From NCBI GenBank assembly GCA_022813625.1, contig JAKLMB010000004.1:124001-188000 (forward strand): DNA of 64,000 nt, in the 5' to 3' direction. The stretch comes from Aaosphaeria pasadenensis (Eukaryota; Ascomycota; Dothideomycetes; Pleosporales). The number at the start of each line of letters is the position of its first letter. The first letter of the stretch is position 1. Below are positions 33,984 through 46,267 of this stretch, in pieces. The position numbers and the translations under genes are program-made. The notes beneath the pieces are model-generated. The model did not search any database. It saw nothing but the letters and a program-made list of their open reading frames with translations, and had not been told where the DNA came from.

Positions 33984-36900
33984 CTCCACTCCATGTTGAG
34001 TCTATCAACTCTCAATATTCCGTACTCACGTCACCTTCTCAGGGTCTGCTCGGGTTCTCTTCTAATGACGAGGTAGTACTGTGTAGTTATTCAGTGCTGT
34101 GTACTCCGTACAACGATACAAGCACTGTGCACCCGATTACTCTACCGTAAGTTGACGCGAGCGTTTAATCTCTCCCAGGATTCCTGCCCCCAAATCGTTC
34201 AACCGTCTGTCCCGTCGCCCGCGACCCAACCCGCTCCGCTGACCAACATACGAATACTACTAATACATGAACATGCTAGCTACGAAGTAGTACGTCTCCG
34301 TACAGACCAGCATTAATTATTAACACCGCTAAGTTCCAACTACTGCTCCTCATCCCTTCCACCATCACATCCTCCACCTGTTTCTCGACCCGCCTGGCTG
34401 GTTCCGCCCTTCCTCTCCGTTCCACTCTTGAGGCTCCCTTCCCCTCCTCCATGCACTCCGTCTGGCACATCACATGGCGAGCATATTCCACTAATACCAT
34501 CTGTGCTGTATGCCGTATCTACAGAGTACTCCGTACATACATGTAACTACAGAACGTAGGTGGGCAGGTACGGAGTATGTACTTACAACCTACAGTTACA
34601 GGGCAAGCAGCACCAGCACTCGTTACTATGTACTGTGGTCGTACGGTATACTGTGCGGTGTTATCTACGCCCAAGAGGCCCTGGAACAGGACAGGACAGG
34701 ACTCAGCACGAGGGCCATCGCCTCTTTTGCCGCAGCATGCGTGCCGCAAATCTTACACCGCACGCGCACAGAAGCCTCCGCCTCCTGGCCCAACTCCTCG
34801 GGATCGCACCACTCCTCATTTAGCATCTCTCTCCAAACGAGATGAAGCGTGGATGTTCCCTGGCAAGGGTCCACCTTTGCGCGTCATCATCCATCACACA
34901 TCATCGCAAGCAACTCATAGGAAATGTCACAGTACTCTAGGACTCCCTACGGAGCATGCCTACTGTACAAGTACACGCAAGTAGGGTATAATAGTACCTT
35001 TGCATGCGCCTGCACGCATTACGACTAATAACTTACTACTCCGTACCGTACCATCATACTGTGGGTGCGTTCAATCTGCACGCCCTCCTGCATCAGGTAA
35101 ACTGACGCCTCGTGCTTCAGCGCCATGCATGCAGAGAATGGCAGGCGGCAGGCCTGAATACCCAGTGCACACTGCAATAGGTACAGGAGCAGGCGCTCTA
35201 CAGAAGAAATTTCTGCTTTGATGGTTTTTTGTAGACCTTGTCCTTGCAAGTCTCTCCTGTCATTGCTTGCCCCGCACCCTAACTGAGGTCCGATGGCTCC
35301 GGTTCCTGACTCAACCATCCCTCTTCACCATTCTAACTACTAACTACAGTAGGTGCCTAGGTCCAGGTGCTGCATTTATCCAGTATTGCGTGCTCTAGCT
35401 TCATGGTCGACGGCCGGGTACATTCGGTACTAACTGAGCGTGCATCGGCATTTTACGCGCTTTGTTCAGCCTGTCGACCAGGGTTGGCACATATTTTTTC
35501 TGAAAGTTTTCGATCACATCCCTTGACGAGTCTAAGCCTGAATGTCAGGCGAAATGCAACGTATTAGAACTTGAAATAGTCGTCCCTTGACTCAGGATGA
35601 CCCGGCATCTTTCATGAAGCCCGATGTCCTTTCGCATCCGACTTCAGAAGCTACCACAGACAGTACAGTGCGTACTAGGACTGTGTGGATCATCTTCCAC
35701 TCGGGTGCATGTATGCGCAGGACGCTGCAGATCAGCTGCCTCACCGTTTGAGAAATCCAAGATTTCAGCTTAGTTCCCGACGGAGCGGCATGCCATGCTG
35801 TCAGAACCTTTGGTCACTGACTGCGCATGTCAGCTTGCGCCCTCGAGACTGCTGTGAAGGTTATGAATACAGAATCTGTGTACAGTGTATTACCTTTCTT
35901 CTCACGTTCAGTCTTCTTGTCTGGGTAGATGCCATTGTGATTTCATCTTCGAGGACCAAGTCAACCATGTGCTACGGGCAGTTTCTCTTCTTGGCCTGGC
36001 TTCTCTCGATATGTTGTAATTTGTTATCCCAGACTAATGCCTTCCTCCCCCCTAACCAACGTCAACGTCCCGCGGGGGTTTGTGCAAGTCATCCCGAGAT
36101 GCAGAATGCTCCCATCACTTTCACAATCTTTGCGGGCCTTCATTCTCACTAGGACCCTTACGTTGTGACTTCGCGGTGATTGCAGGCGATCCTAGGCAAT
36201 ATTTTATCAGATATATCCTCCCACAGCTGCTTAACTGTGTGCACTAGTTGATTGTAGGCAGGCCCGCCTATTGGTCGTGAACCAACCTGTCGACTGGCAT
36301 AGAGGGTTTATTGTAGAGCACTCCAAGTCATGATTTGTTTGGACTCCAACGCTGAATCCAAGAATGTCTCGGGCATGGATGCAAACTCGAGGATTTTACC
36401 CGCTCGCGAGTCGTGGCGGTCACGAGGCCAACATGGGTCGGCACGCTGCGGCCATCGTCGAACGCCCGTAGAACGTGGGTCGGGATGTACTCAAAACTTT
36501 AATCCTTTCGCACGCTGTCTTCCAGAAACAACATAGCCAGGAGTTGTATTTACCCTTTACTGTGTGTGCAAGCCAAACCAGTGCTTGCACGGTCGGCTCC
36601 TCGAGTCAAGGGAGGGGTTCGGCCACAACAGATGGTGGGTGTTTATACGGTGTACACGATGATGTATGGCGACTAGAATGAAATGCGTGCTGGACGTCAT
36701 CTGCATCCTTTTTCGATAACTTCTTTGCGCCCCCATTGACCTCTTTGTGTAACAGAGGTCGTATTCCACTGATGGCTCGGCGGTAGCGTTGATCTCTAGG
36801 CTCGTGTCTAACATCCCTAACATTTTATGTGGACAGTGGACCTGGGCGACTTCATGAGATAGCCTTCAATGAAGAGCACGTAAGAGCTGATACTGTGCAT

Positions 36901-39900
36901 GTTATCCTATGAAGATTCACCAGCGCGCTAACTAAGTATTGTGCGCCTTGTACAATCAAGAGGAGGGAGGTTTGAAAGGTGGAGCGGCAACTGTGTATGT
37001 ACATCACAGGCGTGTACAATGTTAGCCAAGCCGCAGGATAACTCCGGCGTACAAACTGCATGCTCTTGGGATGAATAGTGCGTCTATTTGCATGCAGTCT
37101 TTGCGACGAAAAGAGCCGCGGGGCTGATTTCAACGACCATTCATTTCGTTATATCAGTCACGATATAGGCCTTGGACCTAGTTCTACAAATGAGAAAACA
37201 CATTGCGCAGCCCTGCAGTGCATTCTAACCTTTTGATAACATCCACAATCTTGGCAACCGACAGTCACACACATGTAACATACATATCCTCTCTTCTCCC
37301 GAATGCAGAAAAGTATTGTGGTTGGTAACAGGGTGTTTCTGCGCGGATATCGAAGCTCCGCTCTGGTGACAGAACCTCATGCAATGCGGTCGAAACAACA
37401 GGCTGGGTTGAGTGGAATCAACATCTCATGAAAGCCAGCTTTTCGAGTGTGCTTCTCGGAAGAGATCAACAATAGCCTCAAGTGGTCTTCTAATTGTCGT
37501 GCCCCACCTCAGACAACGGCCTGGACAGTGGTGACAAGCCACTGTCGGCATAGTCATCCATGGGCATACACAGTAGTAGCAGAAAGGACGAGTCACCAAA
37601 TCAATGTTTCTAGCGTGTCGCAGGTTCACAATCACACACCAACGACGATTGTTGACCGTTAGACCATGTTTTGAGCCTCCACGTTCTGGGCTAGGAGTAG
37701 TTTCAACGCGCTTTGGGAGGTTAGTCTTCCCATATCAGATGCTGATATAACCCAAGATGTCATTCTGCGCATACTTTACATTAATCATGATGCATACAAT
37801 ACATGCCGGCTCTCGTACCGAGCCCAATTCGAGTCGTCAAGCGCGATCTCTACTTCAATGATGCTTGCGTTGTAGACAACGGCCATCCTAGCCAACAACC
37901 ATGAGGGGTATAATAGCGGTATTAAGGTGCCAACTCAATTCTACAGCACGCGCCCCGGTGTGCAGCAGCAAGGAACCATATTGCCGTGTATTATAGGCTC
38001 AATGGACGGCGCGTTTCTGCGGACTCTGTGATAATCACGTTGTCAAATTCAATGACCAATGTTTAGCAATCAAGTAAACCAAACTCGCGATTTCGGTTCG
38101 ATGTAAGAGCATATCCCATGGTGTGGGAACCTAGGAGGTATGCCAACACTCTCTATTAGCTGACCATTCCTTCGCCCTCAAGTCACCGCATTGCATCACA
38201 ACAAAGTGATCATCGAAGACACGTACAGGACTACTGCGGCCGCCACGGCTCCATAGAGTAGCACTGTCAATGGTGACATCTACCTTCCCAATTTAGCACT
38301 TTCTCGGTCGCGAAACCAGACGCCGCCCAAGAAGTTTAGTACTTTCCCATACTCCAGGCCACAGTTCACACTATAGCAGCACCACGGTTCCGATATTACA
38401 AGCAGTACTGATGTCTCGGTCGCTCCGAACCCTGGCCCCCAGGAAACCCGCATGAGCAACATTCCCACCATCGATCGAGTTGGACCCAAACTCCCTACAA
38501 TCTGAGCTACTTGCAGTGCGCAGCCCTGCGCAGCTCAAGACCGCGATGTACACAAGATGTGCCTCAGCTCATGGCCCGTACCCTCCCTCACCGATCGAAG
38601 GCAACACAGGGTGCGGTACGGGGGCTTCCGGTCCCTTTCCCCAGGATCATTTCGCACGCCATACCCTCTACAAACATTTCCTAACCATCGGCTGCGTCGA
38701 TTTCGCCTCGTCGGTCCCTTCTTTTTCTTGTCTTACCTTACTTTGCCTTGCGTTCCTGCTGACCACCCCCTCTCTCACTCTACTCTCCGAATCTCCACCC
38801 CTCCATTAATCTATCCATCCGTCTCTGTCCATTGCTGTGTACTATGGAATGCACGTAATATAGAATAGCGTACATTCGGTCCTCTCCATACAACTTGTAG
38901 AAACAAGCACTAGACACGCGCACGCTGCATGCTCCCCAATCTTGCAATGAACGTACACATCCAACTGCCATTTCTGTGCCAACAATGTGCTAGAGACCAT
39001 ACTAAGACTCACCGCTAGAGATGTTATACACAGTTGGTGTTTGTAACAGTGGAAATTCACCGTCAGTATTTGCTTGCCTGTGCTAACCATGCACATGAGA
39101 TCGCATTAGCTATGTTCTACTCCTTACAACCCTCCGCCCATTTTAAACAAAATCGTAGTGGCTGTAAAGATACAGATTTCATCATTTACGTATTCAGGAT
39201 ACCTTGGGGTGGCAATGAGCCAGAGGGTCTCATGAGCTATGCGTTCAGTTCTTGACGTGTAGATGCAGATTGAAGGGCTCACAGCATGCATATGTGAATT
39301 GACAGTCACCTTATATAAGAATTGAGTGCGCTAAAAAGAATAATTTTACAATATACGCCATAACCATAGGTGGATGTTGATCAGCCATTAGCTCTAGACA
39401 CTTCTATCGTGAGCGTTAGGGAACTCATTCTTCAAGGTCTGGCTTCGCTATTTGAAAGCGCCGAAGATGAGTCGAGGAAGAAATAAATTTGGTGTCATTG
39501 CGCATATTCGTGTTCCCTACTCGGGCCTTTACTTGCTTCCTAAGACTCCACGAAGTGTACATGTTCAATTGATGTATCATTGGTGAAGTCGGCCGACTAC
39601 CAGGCAACCCGGCTCGAGGGTATGTCAAAAAGACCCTTATACGAAACTTCTTAGGCAACTCAAATACAAGATTCAAAGAATCTATCCGGGAACAGAGCGA
39701 GGTCTACAAGGGTAACAGTGACAGAACAAATATGAGGTGATTAGGTTGTGGTCTACTTTGAGATAAGTGTTGGTTGGCTCGGCGATCCGCTCCGTAGCGT
39801 ACCCGTCCCCGTACCGTAGTAGCATAACCGCTGCCACGACCGTAACTGTGGTTGCGCGACTCAACTCATAATGGGAGCGAGATGGTTTGTTACCCGTCTA

Positions 39901-42486
39901 CCCAGCTTTCGGTATGTAGCTATGCGGCCCAGCTTCCGTACAAGTACGTCCACTTAAGTGAATATAGATGCAAGGACTGGACTGGGTACGAGGTGTCTAA
40001 TGACGTTTTCTGGTGACGCCTGCGCGAATGTTCCGTCTCTGTGTGGGTAACGACTAAGCATCAGTCGAGGCTCGTCCACCATTGTACTACTTCCCTCTAG
40101 AGATATTGATAATGATAAAGCGAGACCTGTCGAATGCAGGGGTGGGATAGACATGGAAGATAGAATATGGGAGATGGGGATCTCCCATTCCCGCCCATCG
40201 TACCGTTGTGCCGCCCTACTATCGTCCATCATTCATTCATCATCATTATGACATGTACGGAGCATAATGCATATCAACGCTCTAATCCGACATGCGGCGA
40301 TCCGACCATGGGAGTCCAAAGACAATAACTCCAACTTGAGGTCCGTTCCGTGGGAACATCGAACGCTATTGGGGAAGAGATAGGCGATTGTGGAAAACCG
40401 AGACGATCCTTCATTACTTTCTTTTCTTGAAGGATGAGCGAGTTGTCCGTGTGTTGTGTACTTGTATGTGCTGGTGGACTAAGGCGTAGGGCGGCGCGCA
40501 CCGTCGTCGCGTGCGATGATTGCCGTGCCTTGTGTGCCTTGTAGGCTGTGAATTGTGACTAACAGGACAGGCTACCAGTACGAGCATTGTACTGTACCAT
40601 ATGTGCTGTGCCCTGTGCATTGCGGGACCGCCTTTTCCCTGCAGTCGGGCGCTAAAGCATGCGACGCGGCTCGGGGAGAAAAGAGAAGAGAAGGGGAGGA
40701 CGATCGATGTAAGAGCGAAAAACGTGATAGAATGGTTTGCGAATTGTTGTAGCCTGTTTACTTCCTCGTGTGACTACATCAACTATTGGAAGTTGGAAGG
40801 TTGAGAAAGCTGGGAAGTTGAGGGAGGGAGAGGGGTGAAGGGTCTCTCTCATGGGGCGAGGTAACCACAATTCAGAACTCATGTGTGCCCCTAAGCAGGC
40901 AGTATGTACCTCCGTACATAAATAAATACGTTGTGTGATGTGCATGCGATTTGCGTGATGGTTGGATGGGTATACGGAGTACGATTCTTAGAAATTGTCT
41001 GTAATGGCTCGGGGTGATTGATTCAAACAGATGGGCCGCAACTGGACTTGGCCGCGTTCTGGGTACATGGCTATCAGGAACAACGATCATTGGTGTAGTA
41101 GTATTGCACCACTGGAAACCAACGTAGGTAGCTAGAAATTTCACGACCAGTGCGCATGTGTGCATGACCATGTACAGTAGTATCTACGCTTGCATGTGTG
41201 GGTGGGCATGTGGGCGCGCGTGCGCGTTGGCGTGAGTTGGTGTTTTAATTTTCCTTTTGCTTTTTCTCGACTTTTGGTTGGCATGCACGGAGAAAGGCTC
41301 CGGCGCCATCTCCTGTTCCGGGGATGGGGTTTTCACGCATGTCTGTGAACAAGTCTGAACCTACGAGGTACCTAAGCTATTGTAAGGCGCCTCGCCTGGC
41401 CTGGTGGGTGGCGCAATTGTGAAAAGGGGAGAAGGGGAGGCCACTTGTGGAATATGCCGATGTTGTGAGCCGGTTGGGGGTTTTCCTGTTGCCCTGATTC
41501 TTGACCTGGAAATGGTTAGATCTCTCAGGTAGGATACGAGGTTATTGGGCGGCGAGGTGTGTTGGTCCTCGTAAATGGTGGAACTGTAGATAGATTGTAT
41601 GTGTGTTTGTACTCCGTACACAGTATGTACACACTCATAGTACATGCACCGTGAGTCCAGAGAGTCCTAGGCCTGCTAGGCTAGTCATGCACTGGTGGCT
41701 TCGTTTCTTTGCCTCTTTGTATGTGCGTGTGTATGTGTGTCTGTCCGATACGAATCATACGATACAATATGATGGTATAATGGGTAATAGTGAGGCGGGA
41801 CTGAGGAACAAGGGAGCTGGGAAAAGGGAGTAAAGGTCCTTGGTGCATCATACTATGAACGAGCATGACATGGTGTTGGAAACCGAAAGGTCTGGTTGCT
41901 CGTAAAGTGCACCTTGTCGTGCCACTGTATTGAGGCGTTTTTCAGTGAAGTACCACATATGTTTGCCTCTAATCCGTGTGAACGAATTCAATAGTAGATT
42001 GTCTCTTCATACGTTATGTTCTTTCGTTCCTATGGCTCGGGTGGGAAATCTTGCTACATCGCAAACAGTCGACATGTTTCCCAAGCATCGCAAAAGAACA
42101 GCTAAAAACAAAGATGAAGTACTCTTGATGCTATGACCTATCAAGACAAGTCCTCGACGGACCAAAGGTCTTTATTCTTTTTTTTTCATTGTATCCAGCA
42201 TTGTCTGGTCCGACGAGGCATCCGTGATCACCTCAAACAAACGTGATTACAACGAGTCGTCGGGTAGAGCTTCAGCATGGATGGAGAATACCTTATATTA
42301 TATATAGCAATGTTATTACTTCCCTCACACCCTGATCCAGACTGTGCTGGCCAATAATGTATATATTCCATGTAAATGAACTCCGCTGATAATGACGATC
42401 GATGTTGTGGACTATTGATACCATTCCCCTTACGCCGGAAACGATACGATGATAGAGTAAACAAATCAAGCTAAGCACGCTCGGTT

Positions 42487-45400
42487 TCATAACCCTTTGA
42501 TGGCTTCTAGAAGAACGTCGAGGCTGCGGTCTCCGATACCTTCGAGACCCGCTCGAAGGGCCCAAGAAACATCACTCTGCATTCCTAGCGGAACGTAGAC
42601 AGCCCCTTCTTCTTTCCTGACCTCCATCCTCTCACCCAGACGAGAGGTATGCTCCCATTCTCTTGCAGCAACTTCGGCATTGTCAATGACCTTGGTGGGG
42701 ATTCCACACATGGCCGCGCAATGCATACCAAAACTCCCCTCGGCAACCCCGTCTTCGAGTTTATACATGAAAGTGATGGACTTGGACTCGCCGTTGACAT
42801 GGATCGCCATTCTCTTGTTTCTGACTTCCGGATGGGATTCGAACTCTTTGGCCAAGGAGCGATAGTGAGTTGCGAAGAATCCTATGCAACCCACGCGAGT
42901 GGCAATGTCGTGCAAAACAGCTTGAGCCACGGCTACGCCATCATACGACGATGTTCCTCGACCAAGCTCATCCAAAATGACAAGAGAGCGTGGTGTAGCT
43001 TCGGTAAGGATCTTCTGCGTCTCGGATAGCTCGACAAAGAAAGTCGACTGAGCGGCAAATATGTTGTCGTTAGCTCCTAGCCGAGACATAATGCGGTCGA
43101 TCGGTGTCATTGTCGCGGATGTACAGGGCAGATAGCACCCGACCTGCGCTAAAATGACTGCAATGCAAGTCTGTCACTTTGTAAGCGGCTCATGTTCACT
43201 TGTTCATTCAGGACGTAAGACATACCATTCTTAGGATTGTCGATTTACCGGCCGCGTTGGCACCAGTGAGCAAATCAATGTTCGCAACCTCACCACCTAG
43301 TCTGATATCATTCGGGATGAAGTCATCTACGGTGTGTAGCATGCAGGGATGGCGGAGCTCCTCGAACTCGACAATTGTGCGCTTAGCATCTGAGAAAACA
43401 GGCCGACAGCTTGGTTCTCCAAGAGATGCCGAGGCCTTCGCCAAACTGATCAGGCAATCTAGTTGTGCAATGATCTTAACAGCGGCGAGCCATGTCACAT
43501 AGTCCTCATCAAATCTGGCACAGAAGTGGACTGCAACCTCCCGCACAACTTGTCCATGTGTCTCTTGTGCCTCTTGAAGTGTTCGCACCAACCTTCGAAG
43601 CTCTGGAGTGTAGTATCGTGTGACCTTTGCGGTTGCGGACATTTGGTCGTAATGTTTGGGCACCTTTATCTTCTTGGGGACTTCGAGTTGGTAGATTTCT
43701 TTACCATTGTCTCGGAACTCAAGAGCGTTGGACCCTAATTCCTTCCTGGCCTTCTTCAAGAAAACGTTAAGCTCGGCAACGCAGTTGTCGATTTCTTGCT
43801 GGCTGTGGTCAAACGCTTCCTCGAGCCCAGGCGTGGGAACAAGGATACCCTCATCCTTGGCCAAGGTTCGGTCGAATGCTTCCTTCCATTTTTCTAATGA
43901 CGCGGCAAGATCCGGCATCGAAGCTATCAATTGACCAATGACTCCCTCGCCTTCGCCAAATTGCTTGAGGAGACCAACTGTGTACTCTATTTGTTCGAAT
44001 CCTTCGATGACTTTTAGAAAATCCTGAGCCTTACAACGGCCAGCATGAATTCGGGAAATGAGTCTTTCCAGATCGGGCAGCTTGCTGAGTGAAGCCGAGA
44101 AGTTATCCATGATACTAGAATCAGCATTGAGGGCATCGACGGCATCGAGTCGTGCATTGATTTTATTGGCATCTGCTAAGGGATGGCAAACCCATTGACG
44201 GAGCAGCCGCTTTCCGAATGGCGTAATGCAACGGTTGAGCATCGCAAAAAGAGTTCCTTCCGTTGACCCATCAAAGTTATTTGCAAATATCTCCAGGTTG
44301 ATCAGACTTTGGCCATCGAGAACGAGACTTGTTGCTTTGCGGATAGGGTCGTACCACTCGAAGTTACCAGCGGTGACCAATTCACGTTCGATCTTGTTCG
44401 TCCGGAGGTACTGAAGCAAGGCCCCAAAGGCAGACATGACAAGGTCATGCTCACGTGCTTCACGAAGTACTGGTGGCCAGGCCTCGATATTGTCCTCTGT
44501 CGGCGATTCGTAGTATCCGTTGGTCTCGATCTCACGAATGGTAACGTCAGCAGGCCAAAACTCCTTGGTCGGTTTCAGCGCATTCCATATGGTCGTTGGA
44601 CTGGTATTATTCTTCAAAATCCGCATCGCCTTCGCGGACAGGCAAGACTTTTCGAGCAATAGTTCCCCGGGACGCATTTGTGCGATGAGTGTCTCGAACT
44701 TCGTCATGTCAATGTCATCGGTAAATTCGCATAACTGGAAATGCGCTGTGGCGGCATCTACAAATGCAATACCAAAGGCTGGTAAATTGTCGCGTTCGAT
44801 CTCTTTGATGGCCATGCAATAAGTAGACATATCATCCTGTAGCATCCCTGTGTCGACGAGGGTGCCAGAAGTCAGAACGGCGGCAAGTTCTCGACGGATG
44901 ACTTTGTCGTCTTTGCTCTTCTTCAGCGCAGGCTTATTATCGTCTCTTTCGCGCATTTCCTTTGCAAGAGCGGACTCCATCTGATCTACCCGTGCAACTT
45001 TGTATCCCTTTGCCACGAACTGGCTCGCCCAGAGATCCAGCGAAGCCTCAGGCACACCAACCATTCTCATGTTGACACGATCAGTGAGCTTAAGATCGAA
45101 AAGCTGGTGGCCGATAGTGGCGTCATTCTCATACAACTCATAGAACTTCCCCTTCTTGAAGAAGACGATGCTGTCCCAGAACTTTTGTTTTATCTCCCAA
45201 TATTGTTTCTCAAATGGCGAGAACTTTGACCAAGCAAGTGGTGGAATATAAATCGTTCTGGGATCGTATTCTGGGTGGTCAGGTGTATGTCGGTCGGCGT
45301 CTTGGATGTTAGCCAACCATGGATAGCGCTTTTCCGGCTCAGACGCTGAGGGTTTCTGCTTAATCGATGTATTCTTCTTTACAACCTTGACCGTGGGCTT

Positions 45401-46267
45401 AGGGTTCAGTGGTTCAAGATTATCCGGATCGTACGTCCACTGTTGTGCCGTTGATGTGCTAGCTATCGCTAGGTCGCCTTCGGATCCGTCGTCCTTCATA
45501 GGTGGAGGCGACGAAGGGGGGGGCGTCGCCTTCCTGGTCGCTTTCCCGGATGACTGCCGTTTGCGCTTCTGTGGACGAGCTTCCTCTTCGCCAGAATCGT
45601 CTGGCGCGATGAAGTCGTCCAGGTCATCCTCCAACATGGCCTGTTGAGTTGCATCATCCAAGTCAAAGTCATCGTCGGAATCCTCTACACTGATCTTCCT
45701 ACGCTTTGTGGTACGTCCGCTCCTTGCATTGTTGGCAATGGGCCGAAAAATCTCGTCCTCTTCGTCATCGTCCGACTCTGCATAGTTGACGACTTTTTTC
45801 ACCTGAGACCAATTAGTTTGCATTGCTAGCCACGGTTATCTTGGCCAACATACCTTCCTAGAGGGACTGCTAAGAGCGAAACCTGCTACCTCTGACAGGA
45901 GAAAATTAGTCTGGGTATCCGATTTTATCGAGGGAGAATGCAGACCATTCTCCTTATTCTTTCCTCTATTGACATCCCCCTCATCACGATCAGGGCTTGA
46001 CGGCACGGGAACGTCGCTGCTGGGTTGTGGCGTAAGAGCAGGGGAAGGCTCGTTTCGTTTAAAGACAGCTTTCGAAAGAGATGACACGGGTGTCTTCGTT
46101 GCGGCGGTGGCGGGAGCTGGACTAGGGGAATCCGTGGATTTCTTCTGAAAAAATCCTAGAATCGATTTCTGTGTGCTCTTGTTCGATTGCGAACCCGAGG
46201 CAGGCTGTTTCTTTTGCGACGATGCACGAGGGGTCGATAAAACCTGTCCTTGACCACCGCGGGCCAT
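42487..46267 (-). CDS. msh6: DNA mismatch repair protein Msh6
   Basis: Three exons: 46267-45854, 45802-43226, 43170-42487; introns of 51 and 55 nt. The spliced protein is 1224 residues, normal for fungal Msh6. In order: an N-terminal PIP box for PCNA binding (QKSILGFF, near residue 33), an acidic/Lys-rich linker, the mismatch-contact Phe-x-Glu motif (KFYELYEND, about residues 357-365), lever/clamp domains, and the ABC ATPase with Walker A TGANAAGKST (about 985-994, just before intron 2), the signature/Walker B region DELGRGTSSYDG and the FFATHYRSL switch. Msh2-Msh6 recognises base mismatches and small loops in the nucleus. The start at 46267 (MARGGQGQVL) is supported by the PIP box position. 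The bases just upstream are an AAGG/AATG microsatellite. No broken feature seen. Confidence 0.97.

Larger units (their letters stand above)
25927..42486. other. 16.6-kb gene-free region right of the bZIP gene
   Basis: No supported gene. The first kilobase or so presumably holds the bZIP 5' leader and promoter. Further on come a G14 run, a G-rich block, heptamer, tetramer, trinucleotide and 10-mer arrays, a long foldback at 33866-33983, and nineteen copies of TACGGAGTA/TACTCCGTA, all between 27403 and 35045 except two at 40973 and 41610. Between 35046 and 40972 the motif is absent and few simple repeats occur. C/T-rich promoter-like stretches (34320-34460, 38690-38830) have no gene behind them. 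Non-coding RNA genes cannot be excluded. Confidence 0.6.

Noticed and set aside
35685..36152. 155-codon plus-strand ORF with a hydrophobic middle
   Set aside because: Hydrophobic stretch but no recognisable family, irregular Cys content and no supporting splice or promoter structure; kept only as part of the motif-free island question.
13975..42486. Centromere or subtelomere
   Set aside because: Base composition is not strongly A/T-rich, no telomere repeat (TTAGGG) array is present, and the flanking genes are conserved housekeeping genes.
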